DNA of 47,325 nucleotides from Oscillibacter valericigenes (lineage in GTDB: Bacteria; Bacillota; Clostridia; Oscillospirales; Oscillospiraceae), in assembly GCF_021531315.1 (NCBI RefSeq), contig NZ_JAFBIQ010000017.1, positions 1 to 47,325 of the forward strand, in the 5' to 3' direction. Below are positions 1-8,127 of this stretch, in pieces. Under the pieces are notes generated by a model that had not been told where the DNA came from, searched no databases, and was given only the letters and a program-made list of their open reading frames with translations. The position numbers were made by a program, and so were the translations under genes. Positions within the stretch are counted from its first letter, which is position 1, and every line of letters begins with the position of its first letter.

Positions 1-22
1 CAGCACACTTCATATCGCCCGC

Positions 23-47
23 AAAATGGCAGCACTCCCCGCTCCTT
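23..47. repeat. Left copy of window-end inverted repeat
   Basis: These 25 bases recur exactly, in reverse complement, at 47279-47303. The similarity continues weakly outward to both window edges (a shared GGGCG.TATGAAG block). Read on the minus strand the sequence is open for a short stretch, starting KERGVLPF, but it runs off the window. It lies just beyond the hcp terminator. Confidence 0.85.
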
Positions 48-70
48 TCTCCCGTGCTATGCCCGAAAGA

Positions 71-113
71 GAAGAAAACACAGCCGCGGAGAGCACCCTC
101 TCCGCGGCTGTGT
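71..113 (-). terminator. Rho-independent terminator of the hcp operon
   Basis: A perfect 16-bp stem (78-93 with 98-113) with a 4-nt loop is followed on the minus strand by a T-rich tract (71-78). It lies 12 bp beyond the hcp stop codon, so it ends the minus-strand operon. Confidence 0.9.
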
Positions 114-124
114 CACAATGTTTC

Positions 125-1723
125 TTATTGCTTGAGCAGCGCCTCCATATCCTCCTCCGGGGTGGTGATGGGAGCAATGCCGAAATTCTCTACAAGGTAG
201 TTCAGCACATTGGGCGAAACGAACGCCGGCAGCGTGGGACCAAGGCGAATATTCTTGATCCCCAGATACAGCAGCGTCAGCAGAATGCACACCGCCTTCT
301 GCTCATACCAAGAAAGAACCATGGACAAGGGCAAATCGTTGACCCCGCAGCCGAACGCCTCCGCCAAGGCCAGCGCGATTTTGACAGCTCCGTAAGCGTC
401 GTTGCACTGGCCCACGTCCATGAGCCGAGGCAGCCCGCCAATGGTCCCAAGATCCAGGTCGTTGAAGCGAAATTTGCCGCAGGCCAGCGTTAGCACCACG
501 GTATCAGCGGGCGTCTGCTTGACAAACTCAGTATAGTAGTTCCGTCCGGGACGGGCTCCGTCACAGCCGCCCACCAGGAAAAAGTGCCGGATCGCGCCGC
601 TCTTTACCGCCTCGATCACCTGATCCGCCACGCCAAGCACCGCGCCATGACCGAAGCCGGTCATGACCGTGCCGCCGCCGTTGATGCCGGTGAACAGCTT
701 GTCCTCGTTGTAGCCGCCAAGCTCCAATGCCTTTTCGATGACAGGGGTAAAGTCCTTATCCTCGCCGATGTGGGTGATTTCGGGATAGGATACCACCGCC
801 GTGGTGAACACGCGGTCGGCGTAGCTTGCTTTCGGCGGCATCAGGCAGTTGGTGGTAAACAGCACCGGCGCGGGGATGTCGGCAAATTCTCTTTGCTGGT
901 TCTGCCACGCCGTGCCGAAGTTGCCCTTGAGATGGGCATATTTTTTCAGTTCAGGATAGCCGTGGGCGGGCAGCATTTCGCCGTGGGTGTAGATGTTGAC
1001 GCCTCTGCCCTCGGTCTGCTCCAGCAGCAGCTTCAAATCGTGGAGATCGTGGCCGGTGATGACGATGAACGGCCCCTTCTCCACCGTCAGCGGGACAGTG
1101 GCAGGCGTGGGCGTACCGTAGCTTTCGGTGTTGGCCTTATCCAGAAGCGCCATGCACTGGAGGTTTTTCTCGCCCACCTCCATCACGACGGGCAGCAGCG
1201 CGTCCATGTCCCAGTCCTCGCCCACGGCAAAAAGAGCCTTGGCGAAAAAGCGGTTCACTTCCTCGTCGGCATAGCCCAGCATCATAGCGTGATGGGCATA
1301 GGCCGCCATGCCGCGCACGCCGAAGAGGATCAGGGATTTGAGGCTGCGAATATCCTCCTGCGCGTTCCAGAGCAAGTTCATATCATAATCATCGTTTCGC
1401 CCGCAGCGGGAACCGCAGCCGGAGCAGCCTGGAACAAGGCGGGCCTTTTCCTCGTGTACCCGATCAATCAGCTCCCGAATGGTCTTTTCGTTGAAGCTCA
1501 CATTGGTGACGGTGGTGAACAGGCCCTCGATCATCAGCCGCCAAGTCCCCTCATTCGCGTCTGGGGCATTATCTACCGCACGGGACAGTCCAACCAGAGC
1601 GCCAGTCAGTTGATCCTGAAGCTCCGCCACCTCAGCGGTTTTGCCGCAGACGCCGGCTTTTCCGGTACAACCGGCGCAGCCTGCCGTCTGCTCGCACTGA
1701 AAGCAAAACATTTTGTGATCCAT
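125..1723 (-). CDS. hcp: Hybrid cluster protein (hydroxylamine reductase)
   Basis: This 532-residue protein matches the hybrid cluster protein family at full length. Cysteines near the N-terminus (C7, C10, C19, C26) fit the cubane-cluster motif. The C-terminal half has the conserved GCDGARPGRNYY and WYEQKA blocks that surround the hybrid Fe-S-O cluster ligands. Family members reduce nitric oxide or hydroxylamine in the anaerobic cytoplasm. It is the last gene of a minus-strand operon after a ferredoxin-like protein and a rubredoxin, which could supply electrons. The start has a good upstream AGGAGG about 8 bases away. A broken second copy of the 3' part appears at 47222-47280. Confidence 0.95.
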   Translation of the reverse strand: MDHKMFCFQCEQTAGCAGCTGKAGVCGKTAEVAELQDQLTGALVGLSRAVDNAPDANEGTWRLMIEGLFTTVTNVSFNEKTIRELIDRVHEEKARLVPGCSGCGSRCGRNDDYDMNLLWNAQEDIRSLKSLILFGVRGMAAYAHHAMMLGYADEEVNRFFAKALFAVGEDWDMDALLPVVMEVGEKNLQCMALLDKANTESYGTPTPATVPLTVEKGPFIVITGHDLHDLKLLLEQTEGRGVNIYTHGEMLPAHGYPELKKYAHLKGNFGTAWQNQQREFADIPAPVLFTTNCLMPPKASYADRVFTTAVVSYPEITHIGEDKDFTPVIEKALELGGYNEDKLFTGINGGGTVMTGFGHGAVLGVADQVIEAVKSGAIRHFFLVGGCDGARPGRNYYTEFVKQTPADTVVLTLACGKFRFNDLDLGTIGGLPRLMDVGQCNDAYGAVKIALALAEAFGCGVNDLPLSMVLSWYEQKAVCILLTLLYLGIKNIRLGPTLPAFVSPNVLNYLVENFGIAPITTPEEDMEALLKQ

Positions 1724-1764
1724 TGTCGTTTTCCTCCTATTTTAGTTCAAATTATGTCTTTTTA

Positions 1765-1929
1765 TCAGAAAGCTCCCGCCTCCTCGAAGGACTCCTTGCC
1801 CACATTGCACAGGGGGCACTCAAAATCCTCCGGCACCTCGCTCCACGGCGTACCGGGAGCGATGCCGCCCTCGGGATAGCCCGCGCTCTCGTCGTATTCC
1901 CAGCCGCAGACGCTGCATACATACTTCAT
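1765..1929 (-). CDS. Rubredoxin
   Basis: A 54-residue protein beginning MKYVCSVCGWEYD with a second pair CPLCNVG near residues 38-41. The two CxxC pairs are the four ligands of a single iron, and the size is typical of rubredoxins. It carries one electron at low potential in the anaerobic cytoplasm. It sits between the ferredoxin-like gene (27-bp gap) and hcp (41-bp gap) on the same strand, so it probably serves as electron donor for Hcp or a related NO or peroxide detoxification step. The start has a clear AAGGAA ribosome site. A longer overlapping minus-strand frame (1820-2005) is only its shadow. Confidence 0.95.
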   Translation of the reverse strand: MKYVCSVCGWEYDESAGYPEGGIAPGTPWSEVPEDFECPLCNVGKESFEEAGAF

Positions 1930-1956
1930 CGTGATTCTTCCTTTCTAATGATTTTG

Positions 1957-2670
1957 TTATTCTTCCACCAACCGGCCGTCCACCGTCACGGTGACCACCT
2001 GCCACGGGATAAATTTCCCGCTCTGCTGGAGCGCCTTTTTCGCCGCCAGCTCCAGCCCGCCGCAGCAGGGCACCTCCATGCGGACGACGGTGACGCTCTT
2101 GATGTCGTTCTCCCGGATGATCTCCGTCAGCTTTTCGGAATAGTCCACGCTGTCCAGCTTGGGACAGCCGACGAGGGTGATGTGCCCCTTGATGAACCGC
2201 TCATGGAAGGCGGCGTAGGCATAGGCGGTGCAGTCGGCGGCAATGAGGAGCCGCGCGCCGTCAAAATACGGGGCGTTCACCGGCACCAGCTTGATCTGCA
2301 CCGGCCACTGGGAAAGGCGACTCGTCTGCTGGGCTTGCGGCGTTTCCACGGCGGGCGCGTCCTGACGCTGAATATTCCGGGACTGGCTGCCGGGGCAGCC
2401 GCAGGGCAGGGTCATGCCCTCTTTTTGCATTTTCCGCTGCTTATTTTCCATGACGGCCTGCTCGTCATAGGCCGCCGCCTCCCGCTCTACAAAGGTGATG
2501 GCCCCGGTGGGGCAGGTGGGCAGACAGTCGCCCAAGCCGTCGCAGTAATCGTCCCGCATGAGTCGCGCCTTGCCGTCCATCATGGCGATGGCGCCCTCGT
2601 GACAGGCGGCGGCGCAGGCGCCGCAGCCGTTGCATTTATCCTGATCGATTTCAATGATCCGTCGTTTCAT
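1957..2670 (-). CDS. 4Fe-4S dicluster ferredoxin-like protein of the hcp operon
   Basis: This 237-residue protein has two N-terminal 4Fe-4S motifs: CNGCGACAAAC at about residues 14-24 and CDGLGDCLPTCP near 43-54. A linker with a CGCPGS motif and a C-terminal domain of about 120 residues ending near VPCCGG follow. This architecture is common next to hcp in Clostridia and is usually annotated only as a 4Fe-4S protein; electron transfer to Hcp is an inference. It is the first gene of the minus-strand operon, with AGGAGG 8 bases before the ATG, and is read from the divergent promoter region at 2685-2742. Confidence 0.85.
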   Translation of the reverse strand: MKRRIIEIDQDKCNGCGACAAACHEGAIAMMDGKARLMRDDYCDGLGDCLPTCPTGAITFVEREAAAYDEQAVMENKQRKMQKEGMTLPCGCPGSQSRNIQRQDAPAVETPQAQQTSRLSQWPVQIKLVPVNAPYFDGARLLIAADCTAYAYAAFHERFIKGHITLVGCPKLDSVDYSEKLTEIIRENDIKSVTVVRMEVPCCGGLELAAKKALQQSGKFIPWQVVTVTVDGRLVEE

Positions 2671-2684
2671 GTTCAGTCCTCCTG

Positions 2685-2742
2685 TTGCTTTTGTGCGCTC
2701 ATTGTACTATACTAAGTGCAACAAGTCGGTTGAATTTTCAAC
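2685..2742. promoter_or_regulatory. Overlapping divergent promoters with a shared palindrome
   Basis: Rightward: TTGCTT (2685-2690), 17 bp, TATACT (2708-2713). Leftward: TTCAAC (complement of 2729-2734), 17 bp, TATAGT (complement of 2706-2711). The perfect palindrome GTTGAATTTTCAAC (2729-2742) covers the leftward -35 and lies just after the expected rightward start site. That layout fits activation of the hcp operon and self-repression of the regulator gene. The promoters are read by eye; the half-sites are closer together than in the E. coli FNR site. Confidence 0.65.
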
Positions 2743-2757
2743 GAAAGAGGACTTTTT

Positions 2758-3453
2758 ATGAAAGATTTTTTTCCGGTGCTCCATATGGCGGCGCTTTTCT
2801 CCGGCATTTCCGATGAGGAGCTTGCCGCTATGCTCTCCTGCCTTGGGGCGAGGATCGACACCTTTCCCAAAGGCTCCCGCCTGCTCCGCGCCGGGGAGTC
2901 GGTGGAGGAGGTGGGCCTTGTGTTGGCGGGCAGCGCCCTCATCGTGCAGGAGGACATCTGGGGAAACCGCAACATCCTCTCCAAGGCGATGCCGGGGCAG
3001 ACCTTCGCGGAGGTGTTCGCCTGCGCGCCGGGAGCGGTGCTGAATGTGAGCGTGGAGGCGGAGAGCGCGATGACGGTGATGTTTCTGCGCATCAAGCGCG
3101 TTTTGAGCGTGTGCCCCTCCGCCTGCTCCCACCACAGCCGGATCATCCGCAACCTGCTGGGCGAGCTGGCGGAGAAGAACCTGCGGCTCAACGAAAAACT
3201 CACCCACATGGGCCAGCGCACGACGCGGGCAAAGCTGATGTCCTATTTTTCCGCCGAGGCACAGCGCCGGGGCGGCTACGAGTTCGACATTCCGTTCTCC
3301 CGCCAGCAGCTCGCGGATTATCTCGGCGTGGAGCGCAGCGGACTGTCGCTGGAGCTTGGAAAAATGCGGGATGAGGGCCTGCTTGACTTTCACAAAAGCC
3401 ATTTTCTTCTCAAAGCGCCGGAATCTGACCGGCCCCTCCCCTTCCCGCGTTGA
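2758..3453 (+). CDS. Crp/Fnr family transcriptional regulator (HcpR-like by context)
   Basis: A 231-residue protein with an N-terminal cyclic-nucleotide-binding-like beta barrel (about 10-125), a dimer helix (about 130-160) and a C-terminal winged helix containing FSRQQLADYLGVERSGLS (about 180-197). These are the usual Crp/Fnr parts and length. There is no N-terminal cysteine cluster of the E. coli FNR kind, so direct oxygen sensing through that motif is not supported. It faces the hcp operon over 87 bp that hold a palindromic operator, so a nitrosative-stress activator of hcp is the natural inference. The start has AGAGGA 6-7 bases upstream. Confidence 0.88.
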   Translation: MKDFFPVLHMAALFSGISDEELAAMLSCLGARIDTFPKGSRLLRAGESVEEVGLVLAGSALIVQEDIWGNRNILSKAMPGQTFAEVFACAPGAVLNVSVEAESAMTVMFLRIKRVLSVCPSACSHHSRIIRNLLGELAEKNLRLNEKLTHMGQRTTRAKLMSYFSAEAQRRGGYEFDIPFSRQQLADYLGVERSGLSLELGKMRDEGLLDFHKSHFLLKAPESDRPLPFPR

Positions 3454-3484
3454 GGCGTTCATAAGCGTCCCTTCAAATCGTCTG

Positions 3485-3530
3485 AAAAAGAGGAGCGGCA
3501 TCCCTTTCTGGATGCTGCTCCTCTTTTTCT
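3485..3530 (+). terminator. Rho-independent terminator after the Crp/Fnr gene
   Basis: A 19-bp stem with one G-U pair (3485-3503 with 3510-3528), a 6-nt loop and T runs on both sides. It ends the regulator transcript and may work in both directions. Confidence 0.88.
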
Positions 3531-3624
3531 TTCATTGTTTCTCAGCTTAATGGAGGCTTTATACCCGATCCGTTACACTGATGCAGTCCCCTCAAAAATA
3601 CAGACAGGAGAAAAAATTGACCCT

Positions 3625-4428
3625 ATGATGAAAATAAGATATTTCGCTATTCCCATTCTTGCAATCGCGCTGCATTTTTTGCTGTCCAATCTATTGTATT
3701 TCCTTGTGGAAAGACTCGTTTTGGATGTTTTTCATATCCCACCGCAGCAATTTATGAAATACTCATATTGGGGCGAGATTTTGATCTGCGCTGTTCTTAT
3801 CCTCGTATTCTTCACGCTCTATAAACTGCTTTGGAGGAAAGAGATAAGCGAACCGCGCACAGCGACAAATTTCAAAGATGTGCTCGGCAGTCTGGTCGTG
3901 GGATTTGGCATTTGCGGCATCTCCGGTCTTTGGATCCTGCTGGCAGAACAGCTTCCCTCGCTGCAAAAAAGCGTTGAGGCAATGAACGCCGGTGCTGAAA
4001 ATATTGCCGGCGGAAATGCATTTGGAACATTTATGATTGCGGTGATTGCTGCACCTGTTGTAGAAGAAATTCTATTCCGCGGCATTGTGCTTCGCTCCAT
4101 GCGGAAATTCACCCCCGCTTGGGCCGCGATTTTAATGTCATCCGTGCTCTTTGGCGTTTACCATCTGAATATCGTGCAGGCTGCCTATGCTACCTTCATG
4201 GGTATTGCCGCAGGAATCCTTTACGAGAAGAAAAAGAACCTGCTGTTTCCCATCCTCGTGCATTTTGCGAACAACCTCATCACCATGCTGCAGGACTTCA
4301 CGCCTTCAGGTGCGGGCGAATTGATCAGCATTTTTATCCTGATCATGATCGCTCCGGCGGGGTATGTCGTCTGCCGCTCGCTCCGGCAGGGCAAAAGAGC
4401 GGAGGAGTCGGTCCCGTTCGAGGCTTGA
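3625..4428 (+). CDS. CPBP family intramembrane metalloprotease (CAAX-like)
   Basis: A 267-residue, strongly hydrophobic protein with about seven predicted membrane spans. It has the family motifs in order: EEILFRG (E147, E148, R152), H180 in FGVYHLN, and H213 in HFANN. These glutamates and histidines are the usual catalytic or metal-binding residues, so activity is plausible. Substrates of bacterial CPBP proteases are mostly unknown; roles in bacteriocin immunity or processing have been described. I chose the ATG at 3625, with CAGGAG upstream. The longer frame from 3535 starts inside the previous terminator tail and lacks a ribosome site. Confidence 0.88.
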   Translation: MMKIRYFAIPILAIALHFLLSNLLYFLVERLVLDVFHIPPQQFMKYSYWGEILICAVLILVFFTLYKLLWRKEISEPRTATNFKDVLGSLVVGFGICGISGLWILLAEQLPSLQKSVEAMNAGAENIAGGNAFGTFMIAVIAAPVVEEILFRGIVLRSMRKFTPAWAAILMSSVLFGVYHLNIVQAAYATFMGIAAGILYEKKKNLLFPILVHFANNLITMLQDFTPSGAGELISIFILIMIAPAGYVVCRSLRQGKRAEESVPFEA

Positions 4429-4452
4429 CAGACAGCCATTCCGCCCTATAAT
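4425..4452 (+). promoter_or_regulatory. Consensus sigma-70 promoter
   Basis: TTGACA (4425-4430), a 16-bp spacer and TATAAT (4447-4452). Both hexamers are perfect, and the -35 overlaps the stop codon of the CPBP gene. It drives the flavin reductase-rubredoxin gene at 4497. Confidence 0.85.
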
Positions 4453-4496
4453 AAAAGCATCTCATATCAAGACATTGTGTTGAAAAGGAGGCCCTT

Positions 4497-5123
4497 ATGC
4501 TCGATCGAAAAGCCTATGAAAAGCTGGACTACACGCTCTGCCTGCTCAGCGTCCAGGCAGACGGAAAGGCCGGCGGCTGCATCATCAATTCCTTCCATCA
4601 GGTCACAAGCTCCTTCCCTGCGAAGTTCACGATAGCCGTCAACCGCGACAACGCCACGACAGAGCTGGTGGAAAAGGCGGGCAGCTTCTGCGTCACTCTG
4701 CTTGCCCATGACGCGCCGGAGTCGATCATCAAGGACTTCGGCTATCGCTCCGGCCGCGTTGCGGACAAGTTCGCCGGCTATTCGCCCAAGACGGATGCGG
4801 CAGGGAATCCCTACCTGAGCGAGCACATGGTCTCGCGCGTTTCCTGCCGTGTTCTCGACAAGGTGGAGGTCGGAAACTACACCGTCTATGTGGCGCAGGC
4901 GACCGAGGCGGAGGTTTTCAGCGCCGCGCCGGTCCTGACGCTCAACGCCTTCACCGGGCGGGGACGCGCCACGCCGAGCACCGCCACGGTCTACCGCGAG
5001 ATGGTGGGCGGCGGCTTCCGCTGCTCCGTCTGCGGCTATGTCCACGAGAGCGAAACGATCCGCGAGGACTTCATCTGCCCGATCTGCCGTGCCACGGCGG
5101 ACAAATTCATCCGGCAGGACTGA
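4497..5123 (+). CDS. Flavin reductase-like / rubredoxin fusion (high molecular weight rubredoxin type)
   Basis: A 208-residue fusion. Residues 1 to about 155 match the FMN-binding flavin reductase-like domain, and the C-terminal 40 residues are a rubredoxin with ligands C176, C179, C194 and C197. Similar fusions in acetogens are called high molecular weight rubredoxin and pass electrons from NAD(P)H through FMN to diiron flavoproteins that reduce oxygen or NO. It has its own strong promoter (4425-4452), an AAAGGAGG ribosome site and its own terminator, so it is a single-gene unit. Being near hcp, it likely belongs to the same stress defence, which is an inference. Confidence 0.92.
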   Translation: MLDRKAYEKLDYTLCLLSVQADGKAGGCIINSFHQVTSSFPAKFTIAVNRDNATTELVEKAGSFCVTLLAHDAPESIIKDFGYRSGRVADKFAGYSPKTDAAGNPYLSEHMVSRVSCRVLDKVEVGNYTVYVAQATEAEVFSAAPVLTLNAFTGRGRATPSTATVYREMVGGGFRCSVCGYVHESETIREDFICPICRATADKFIRQD

Positions 5124-5207
5124 AGCAATCAGAGAGTGCCTGCCGTTCCGGCTAAGGACGCGCGTCCGGGAGCATTGCCCTCACCAGCGCGGAAACGCAG
5201 ATATTTC

Positions 5208-5252
5208 AAAAAACGGTCTTGCAACCCAAGCGGGCTGCAAGGCCGTTTTTTT
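5208..5252 (+). terminator. Rho-independent terminator
   Basis: A long stem (5208-5227 with 5233-5252, two G-U pairs) flanked by six A's and followed by a T run. It serves the gene ending at 5123 and can act in both directions for the flavodoxin operon. The rest of 5124-5416 holds nothing I can name; an 88-codon minus-strand frame (5129-5395, TTG start) crosses this terminator and is not convincing. Confidence 0.88.
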
Positions 5253-5416
5253 GATTCCCGTGCGGCAAGGTCGTCGCTGCGAAGGCTCGCCTCAAAGAAG
5301 TCCGTTTTGACCACGTTGGCGTCAGTGTATTGGCTGGCCCATTCCATGCTCTCCGGCTCGCTCTCGAAGCGCAAATACTTTCTTATGACCCTCAACCATG
5401 CGCGAGGGGCTTCTCC

Positions 5417-5839
5417 TCACTCCGCCAAGGCTTTGCCAAGCGCACGGCAGGCGTCGAGCGCCGCGTCGTCGGGAGTCTCCGTGCAGATCACGCTCTCGCA
5501 CACGAGGTTCAGCCCCGCGTCGGCGCAGTCCTTCTCCCAGCTGCGCATCCACTCGCCGTCGCCCCAGCCATAGGAGCCGAACAGCGCCGCGCGCTTACCG
5601 CCGAGGCTGCGCTTGCAGGCATCGAACATCGGCTGGAACTCCATTTCCTCCAGCACCTCGCTGCCCATGGCGGGGCAGCCGAAGGCAATGGCATCGTAGG
5701 CGTTCAGATCGCCGGGCTGCACCCGGTCGGGCGTGAGCAGCGCGGCCTCCGCGCCCGCGGCGGTCATACCCTCAGCAACGGCACGCGCCATCGCCTCCGT
5801 ATTGCCCGTGCCGCTCCAGTAAATAACAGCAGTTTTCAT
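5417..5839 (-). CDS. Short-chain flavodoxin
   Basis: A 140-residue flavodoxin. The FMN phosphate-binding loop SGTGNTE (residues 9-15) follows the first beta strand, and later YGWGDGEWM is the usual isoalloxazine-contact region. It carries electrons in the cytoplasm and often replaces ferredoxin when iron is scarce. I used the ATG at 5839 with AAAGGA 10 bases upstream; an in-frame TTG three codons earlier is less likely. It lies 36 bp after the DUF3793 gene on the same strand, and the operon is preceded by the palindrome at 6491-6516. Confidence 0.92.
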   Translation of the reverse strand: MKTAVIYWSGTGNTEAMARAVAEGMTAAGAEAALLTPDRVQPGDLNAYDAIAFGCPAMGSEVLEEMEFQPMFDACKRSLGGKRAALFGSYGWGDGEWMRSWEKDCADAGLNLVCESVICTETPDDAALDACRALGKALAE

Positions 5840-5875
5840 GTTTGTCAATTCCTTTCTTTTGATGAGTTTATATGA

Positions 5876-6427
5876 TCAAACCGCGACGGCCAGCTGCTCG
5901 AGCTTCGAGCCGCTTTGCCAGAGTGCGCAGTAGATCTCCGTGCATTTTTTGTATTTTGCGAACAGCGAGCGTGCTTTTTCCTCGTCGCCGTAGACCTTCC
6001 AAAGCCCCGCGCACTTGAAATCGTTCGCGCGGTGGTCGATGAAGCCCTTCACATCCTCCGGCGGATAGCTGAGAAACAGTCCCACCTCATGCGGGAACTC
6101 ACCGCTCTCGCGGAAGCGGCAGGCAAGCCGCGCCACACAGCGCGCGCAGCTCTCGTCCTCGTAGCCCGCCCGCCGCAGCAGCTCGGACGCCCGCGCGTCC
6201 CGCAGGTCCCGCCGCAGCTCGGCGGGGCGGTAGAGGTAGAGGAGCGCCTGCCCCGCTAAAAAGCGGATCGGCAGCAGGCAAAGCCCCTTCGGCGAAAGCC
6301 GCCGGTTCAGCTGCCGGATGTCGGACAGCAGCGCCTCGCGGTCCTCGCAGGGACAGGGAAACAGGCTCCCCGTCTTGATGCCCGCGAGCGTCGGCGCGCC
6401 CTGACGGATCAGGATCTCTTCAGACAT
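5876..6427 (-). CDS. DUF3793 family protein
   Basis: A 183-residue protein with the DUF3793 hallmarks: FPHEVGLFLSYPPEDVKGF in the middle, WKVYGDEEKA, and a KKCTEIYC motif near the C-terminus. The family occurs in anaerobic Firmicutes, often beside flavodoxin and iron or zinc transport genes; its biochemical role is unknown. I preferred the ATG at 6427, which has GGGGGCGGGAG upstream. An in-frame ATG at 6478 adds 17 residues but has no ribosome site and sits next to the palindrome. It is the first gene of the flavodoxin operon, so iron- or metal-dependent control is likely. Confidence 0.85.
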   Translation of the reverse strand: MSEEILIRQGAPTLAGIKTGSLFPCPCEDREALLSDIRQLNRRLSPKGLCLLPIRFLAGQALLYLYRPAELRRDLRDARASELLRRAGYEDESCARCVARLACRFRESGEFPHEVGLFLSYPPEDVKGFIDHRANDFKCAGLWKVYGDEEKARSLFAKYKKCTEIYCALWQSGSKLEQLAVAV

Positions 6428-6490
6428 TTGCTCCCGCCCCCTTTGGCAGTGTTCTGTATCAACATTGTTTGATGTCATATTTTTCGCGGC

Positions 6491-6516
6491 TTTTAGTTAG
6501 ATTATTCTAACTAAAA
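6491..6516. promoter_or_regulatory. Perfect 11-bp-arm palindrome, candidate metalloregulator operator
   Basis: Arms 6491-6501 and 6506-6516 (TTTTAGTTAGA and its complement) surround TTAT. The core GTTAGA-N4-TCTAAC recurs at 8756-8771 and, degenerate, at 8090-8105. It lies 64 bp before the DUF3793 start. It could also form a weak hairpin after the ZIP gene, but the repeated core favours an operator. Confidence 0.65.
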
Positions 6517-6604
6517 GTTCTTTGAATAGCCGCCAAAAGCGGCTTCTTATGGTTTATCGCAAGCCCTTCCTCACAGGGAGCCGTGCGGCTCCGCACCTCC
6601 GCGC

Positions 6605-7390
6605 CTATCCCAGCGCCACGTCCAATGTCATCATGACGCTGAAGCCGGCGGCAAAGAAAATTGTGCCGAGGTTGGAGTGCTTTCCCTGCGACATTTCGGG
6701 GATCAGCTCCTCCACCACCACATAGAGCATGGCGCCCGCCGCAAAGCTCAGCAGATACGGCAGCGCCGGGATCACGAGCTGCGCGGCGAGAAGCGTCAGC
6801 ACCGCGCCGATTGGCTCGACCGCGCCGGAGAGCACGCCGAGCCAAAACGCCCGCCCCTTGCTCTCGCCCTCCGCCCGGAGGGGCATGGAAATGATCGCAC
6901 CCTCAGGGAAATTCTGAATGGCGATGCCAAGGGACAGGACAAGCGCGCTTGCCGCCGTGATCTGCGCGTTCCCCGCGAGGAAGCCCGCGTACATCACGCC
7001 AACCGCCATTCCCTCCGGAATGTTATGCAGGGTCACCGCCAGCACCATCATGGTGCTGCGCCCCAGTCCGCTTTTCGGACCCTCCGCCTGATTGCTTCCC
7101 ACATGAAGGTGGGGAATCAGATGGTCGAGCAGGAGCAAAAACAGCACGCCGACCCAGAAGCCGATAAAGGCGGGAAGGAAGGAGAGCTCCCCCATATCCT
7201 CCGATTGCTCGATGGCTGGGATCAGCAGGCTCCATATCGACGCCGCCACCATCACCCCGGCGGCAAAGCCCGCAAGGGCGCGCTGCACCAGATCGCCAAG
7301 GGATTTTTTCATGAAGAACACGCAGGCCGCGCCCAGCGCTGTTCCCAAGAAAGGGATCATAATTCCAATAAAGGTTTCTATTCGTCTCAC
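6605..7390 (-). CDS. ZIP family metal transporter (ZupT/GufA-like)
   Basis: A 261-residue integral membrane protein with about eight spans. The signature histidine-proline-glutamate motifs HNIPEG (122-127) and QNFPEG (159-164) lie in two adjacent helices and form the binuclear metal site of ZIP carriers. A short His/Asp-containing loop (DHLIPHLH, 89-96) is also present. ZIP carriers bring zinc or other divalent metals into the cytoplasm; the precise metal cannot be read from sequence. The frame opens with GTG at 7390 preceded by AAAGGCG; an internal ATG at 7360 is possible. It is the second gene after a methyltransferase, 68 bp downstream. Confidence 0.9.
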   Translation of the reverse strand: MRRIETFIGIMIPFLGTALGAACVFFMKKSLGDLVQRALAGFAAGVMVAASIWSLLIPAIEQSEDMGELSFLPAFIGFWVGVLFLLLLDHLIPHLHVGSNQAEGPKSGLGRSTMMVLAVTLHNIPEGMAVGVMYAGFLAGNAQITAASALVLSLGIAIQNFPEGAIISMPLRAEGESKGRAFWLGVLSGAVEPIGAVLTLLAAQLVIPALPYLLSFAAGAMLYVVVEELIPEMSQGKHSNLGTIFFAAGFSVMMTLDVALG

Positions 7391-7458
7391 CGCCTTTGCA
7401 TTGCAGTATTATCTGTTTCTTCGATACGGGCTTGCGGGTATTTTCAAAGAATGACATA

Positions 7459-8073
7459 TCACACCTCCGATTTCACACATTCGGCATAGGTCAGCGGGAA
7501 TGAGGCTTTCAGAACGGCGCTTTTCCGCACCGTCCAGCCGTTCTGCCGCAGGAAGTTCAGGTATTCCCCGCTCGTCCACCTGCTGTGAAGAGGGAGGCCC
7601 GCCAGCTTCATGAAAAAGGCTTTGACCCTGCCGGAAAAGGAATTTTCCGCGTGGGTGAAGGTCGGCGCAATGAGCAGACCGTCGTCCTTCAGCACCCGGC
7701 GGATCTCGGCAAGGGCTTTCTCCGGCTGCAGCACGATGTGCAGCGCGTTGGACACGATCACTACATCAAAGGACTTATCCGCATAGGGCAGGCAGAACAT
7801 ATCCTGCACGGAAAAGTGCAGCTTTGCCGAGCGGTTATCCCGCTTTGCCTCTGCGATCATCTTCGCGGAGGTGTCCGTCGCCTCAATGTGTGCCGCCGCG
7901 TTCACGATGTGCTTTGCGATCAGCCCCGTGCCGGTCGCCAGCTCCAACACTGTTTTCGCCTTCACGACCGGTCGGAGCAGCGCATACATCCGCATATACG
8001 CCGCCGCGTCCTTGCGCATGAAGCGGTCGTAGTGCTTTGTGTTTCTGTCCCAAAAGCTTTTGTTTCCGTCCAT
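7459..8073 (-). CDS. Class I SAM-dependent methyltransferase
   Basis: A 204-residue protein with the Rossmann SAM-binding motif LELATGTGLIA at about residues 43-53, an acidic residue after the second strand (EATD), and the post-I motif FDVVIVSNALHIV near 100-112. It resembles UbiE/Methyltransf_11 proteins of unassigned substrate. Its place before the ZIP gene, and the degenerate GTTAGA-type site 17 bp before its ATG (8090-8105), tie it to the metal-responsive block. A metallophore or metalloid methylation role is conceivable but not supported by any motif. Confidence 0.85.
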   Translation of the reverse strand: MDGNKSFWDRNTKHYDRFMRKDAAAYMRMYALLRPVVKAKTVLELATGTGLIAKHIVNAAAHIEATDTSAKMIAEAKRDNRSAKLHFSVQDMFCLPYADKSFDVVIVSNALHIVLQPEKALAEIRRVLKDDGLLIAPTFTHAENSFSGRVKAFFMKLAGLPLHSRWTSGEYLNFLRQNGWTVRKSAVLKASFPLTYAECVKSEV

Positions 8074-8089
8074 CGGTCTTCACCTTCTT

Positions 8090-8105
8090 GTTAGATAGCC
8101 TTAAC
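8090..8105. promoter_or_regulatory. Degenerate copy of the GTTAGA palindrome
   Basis: GTTAGA-TAGC-CTTAAC, with two mismatches in the right arm compared with the perfect sites at 6491-6516 and 8756-8771. It lies just upstream of the methyltransferase-ZIP operon, where a repressor would block transcription. Confidence 0.45.
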
Positions 8106-8127
8106 CGCTTGCTATGAGAAAATGCGC

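Noticed and set aside
5129-5395. 88-codon minus-strand frame downstream of flavodoxin, with a protein-like first half
   Set aside because: It starts with TTG without a ribosome site and runs through a strong terminator hairpin whose repeats create part of the protein sequence.
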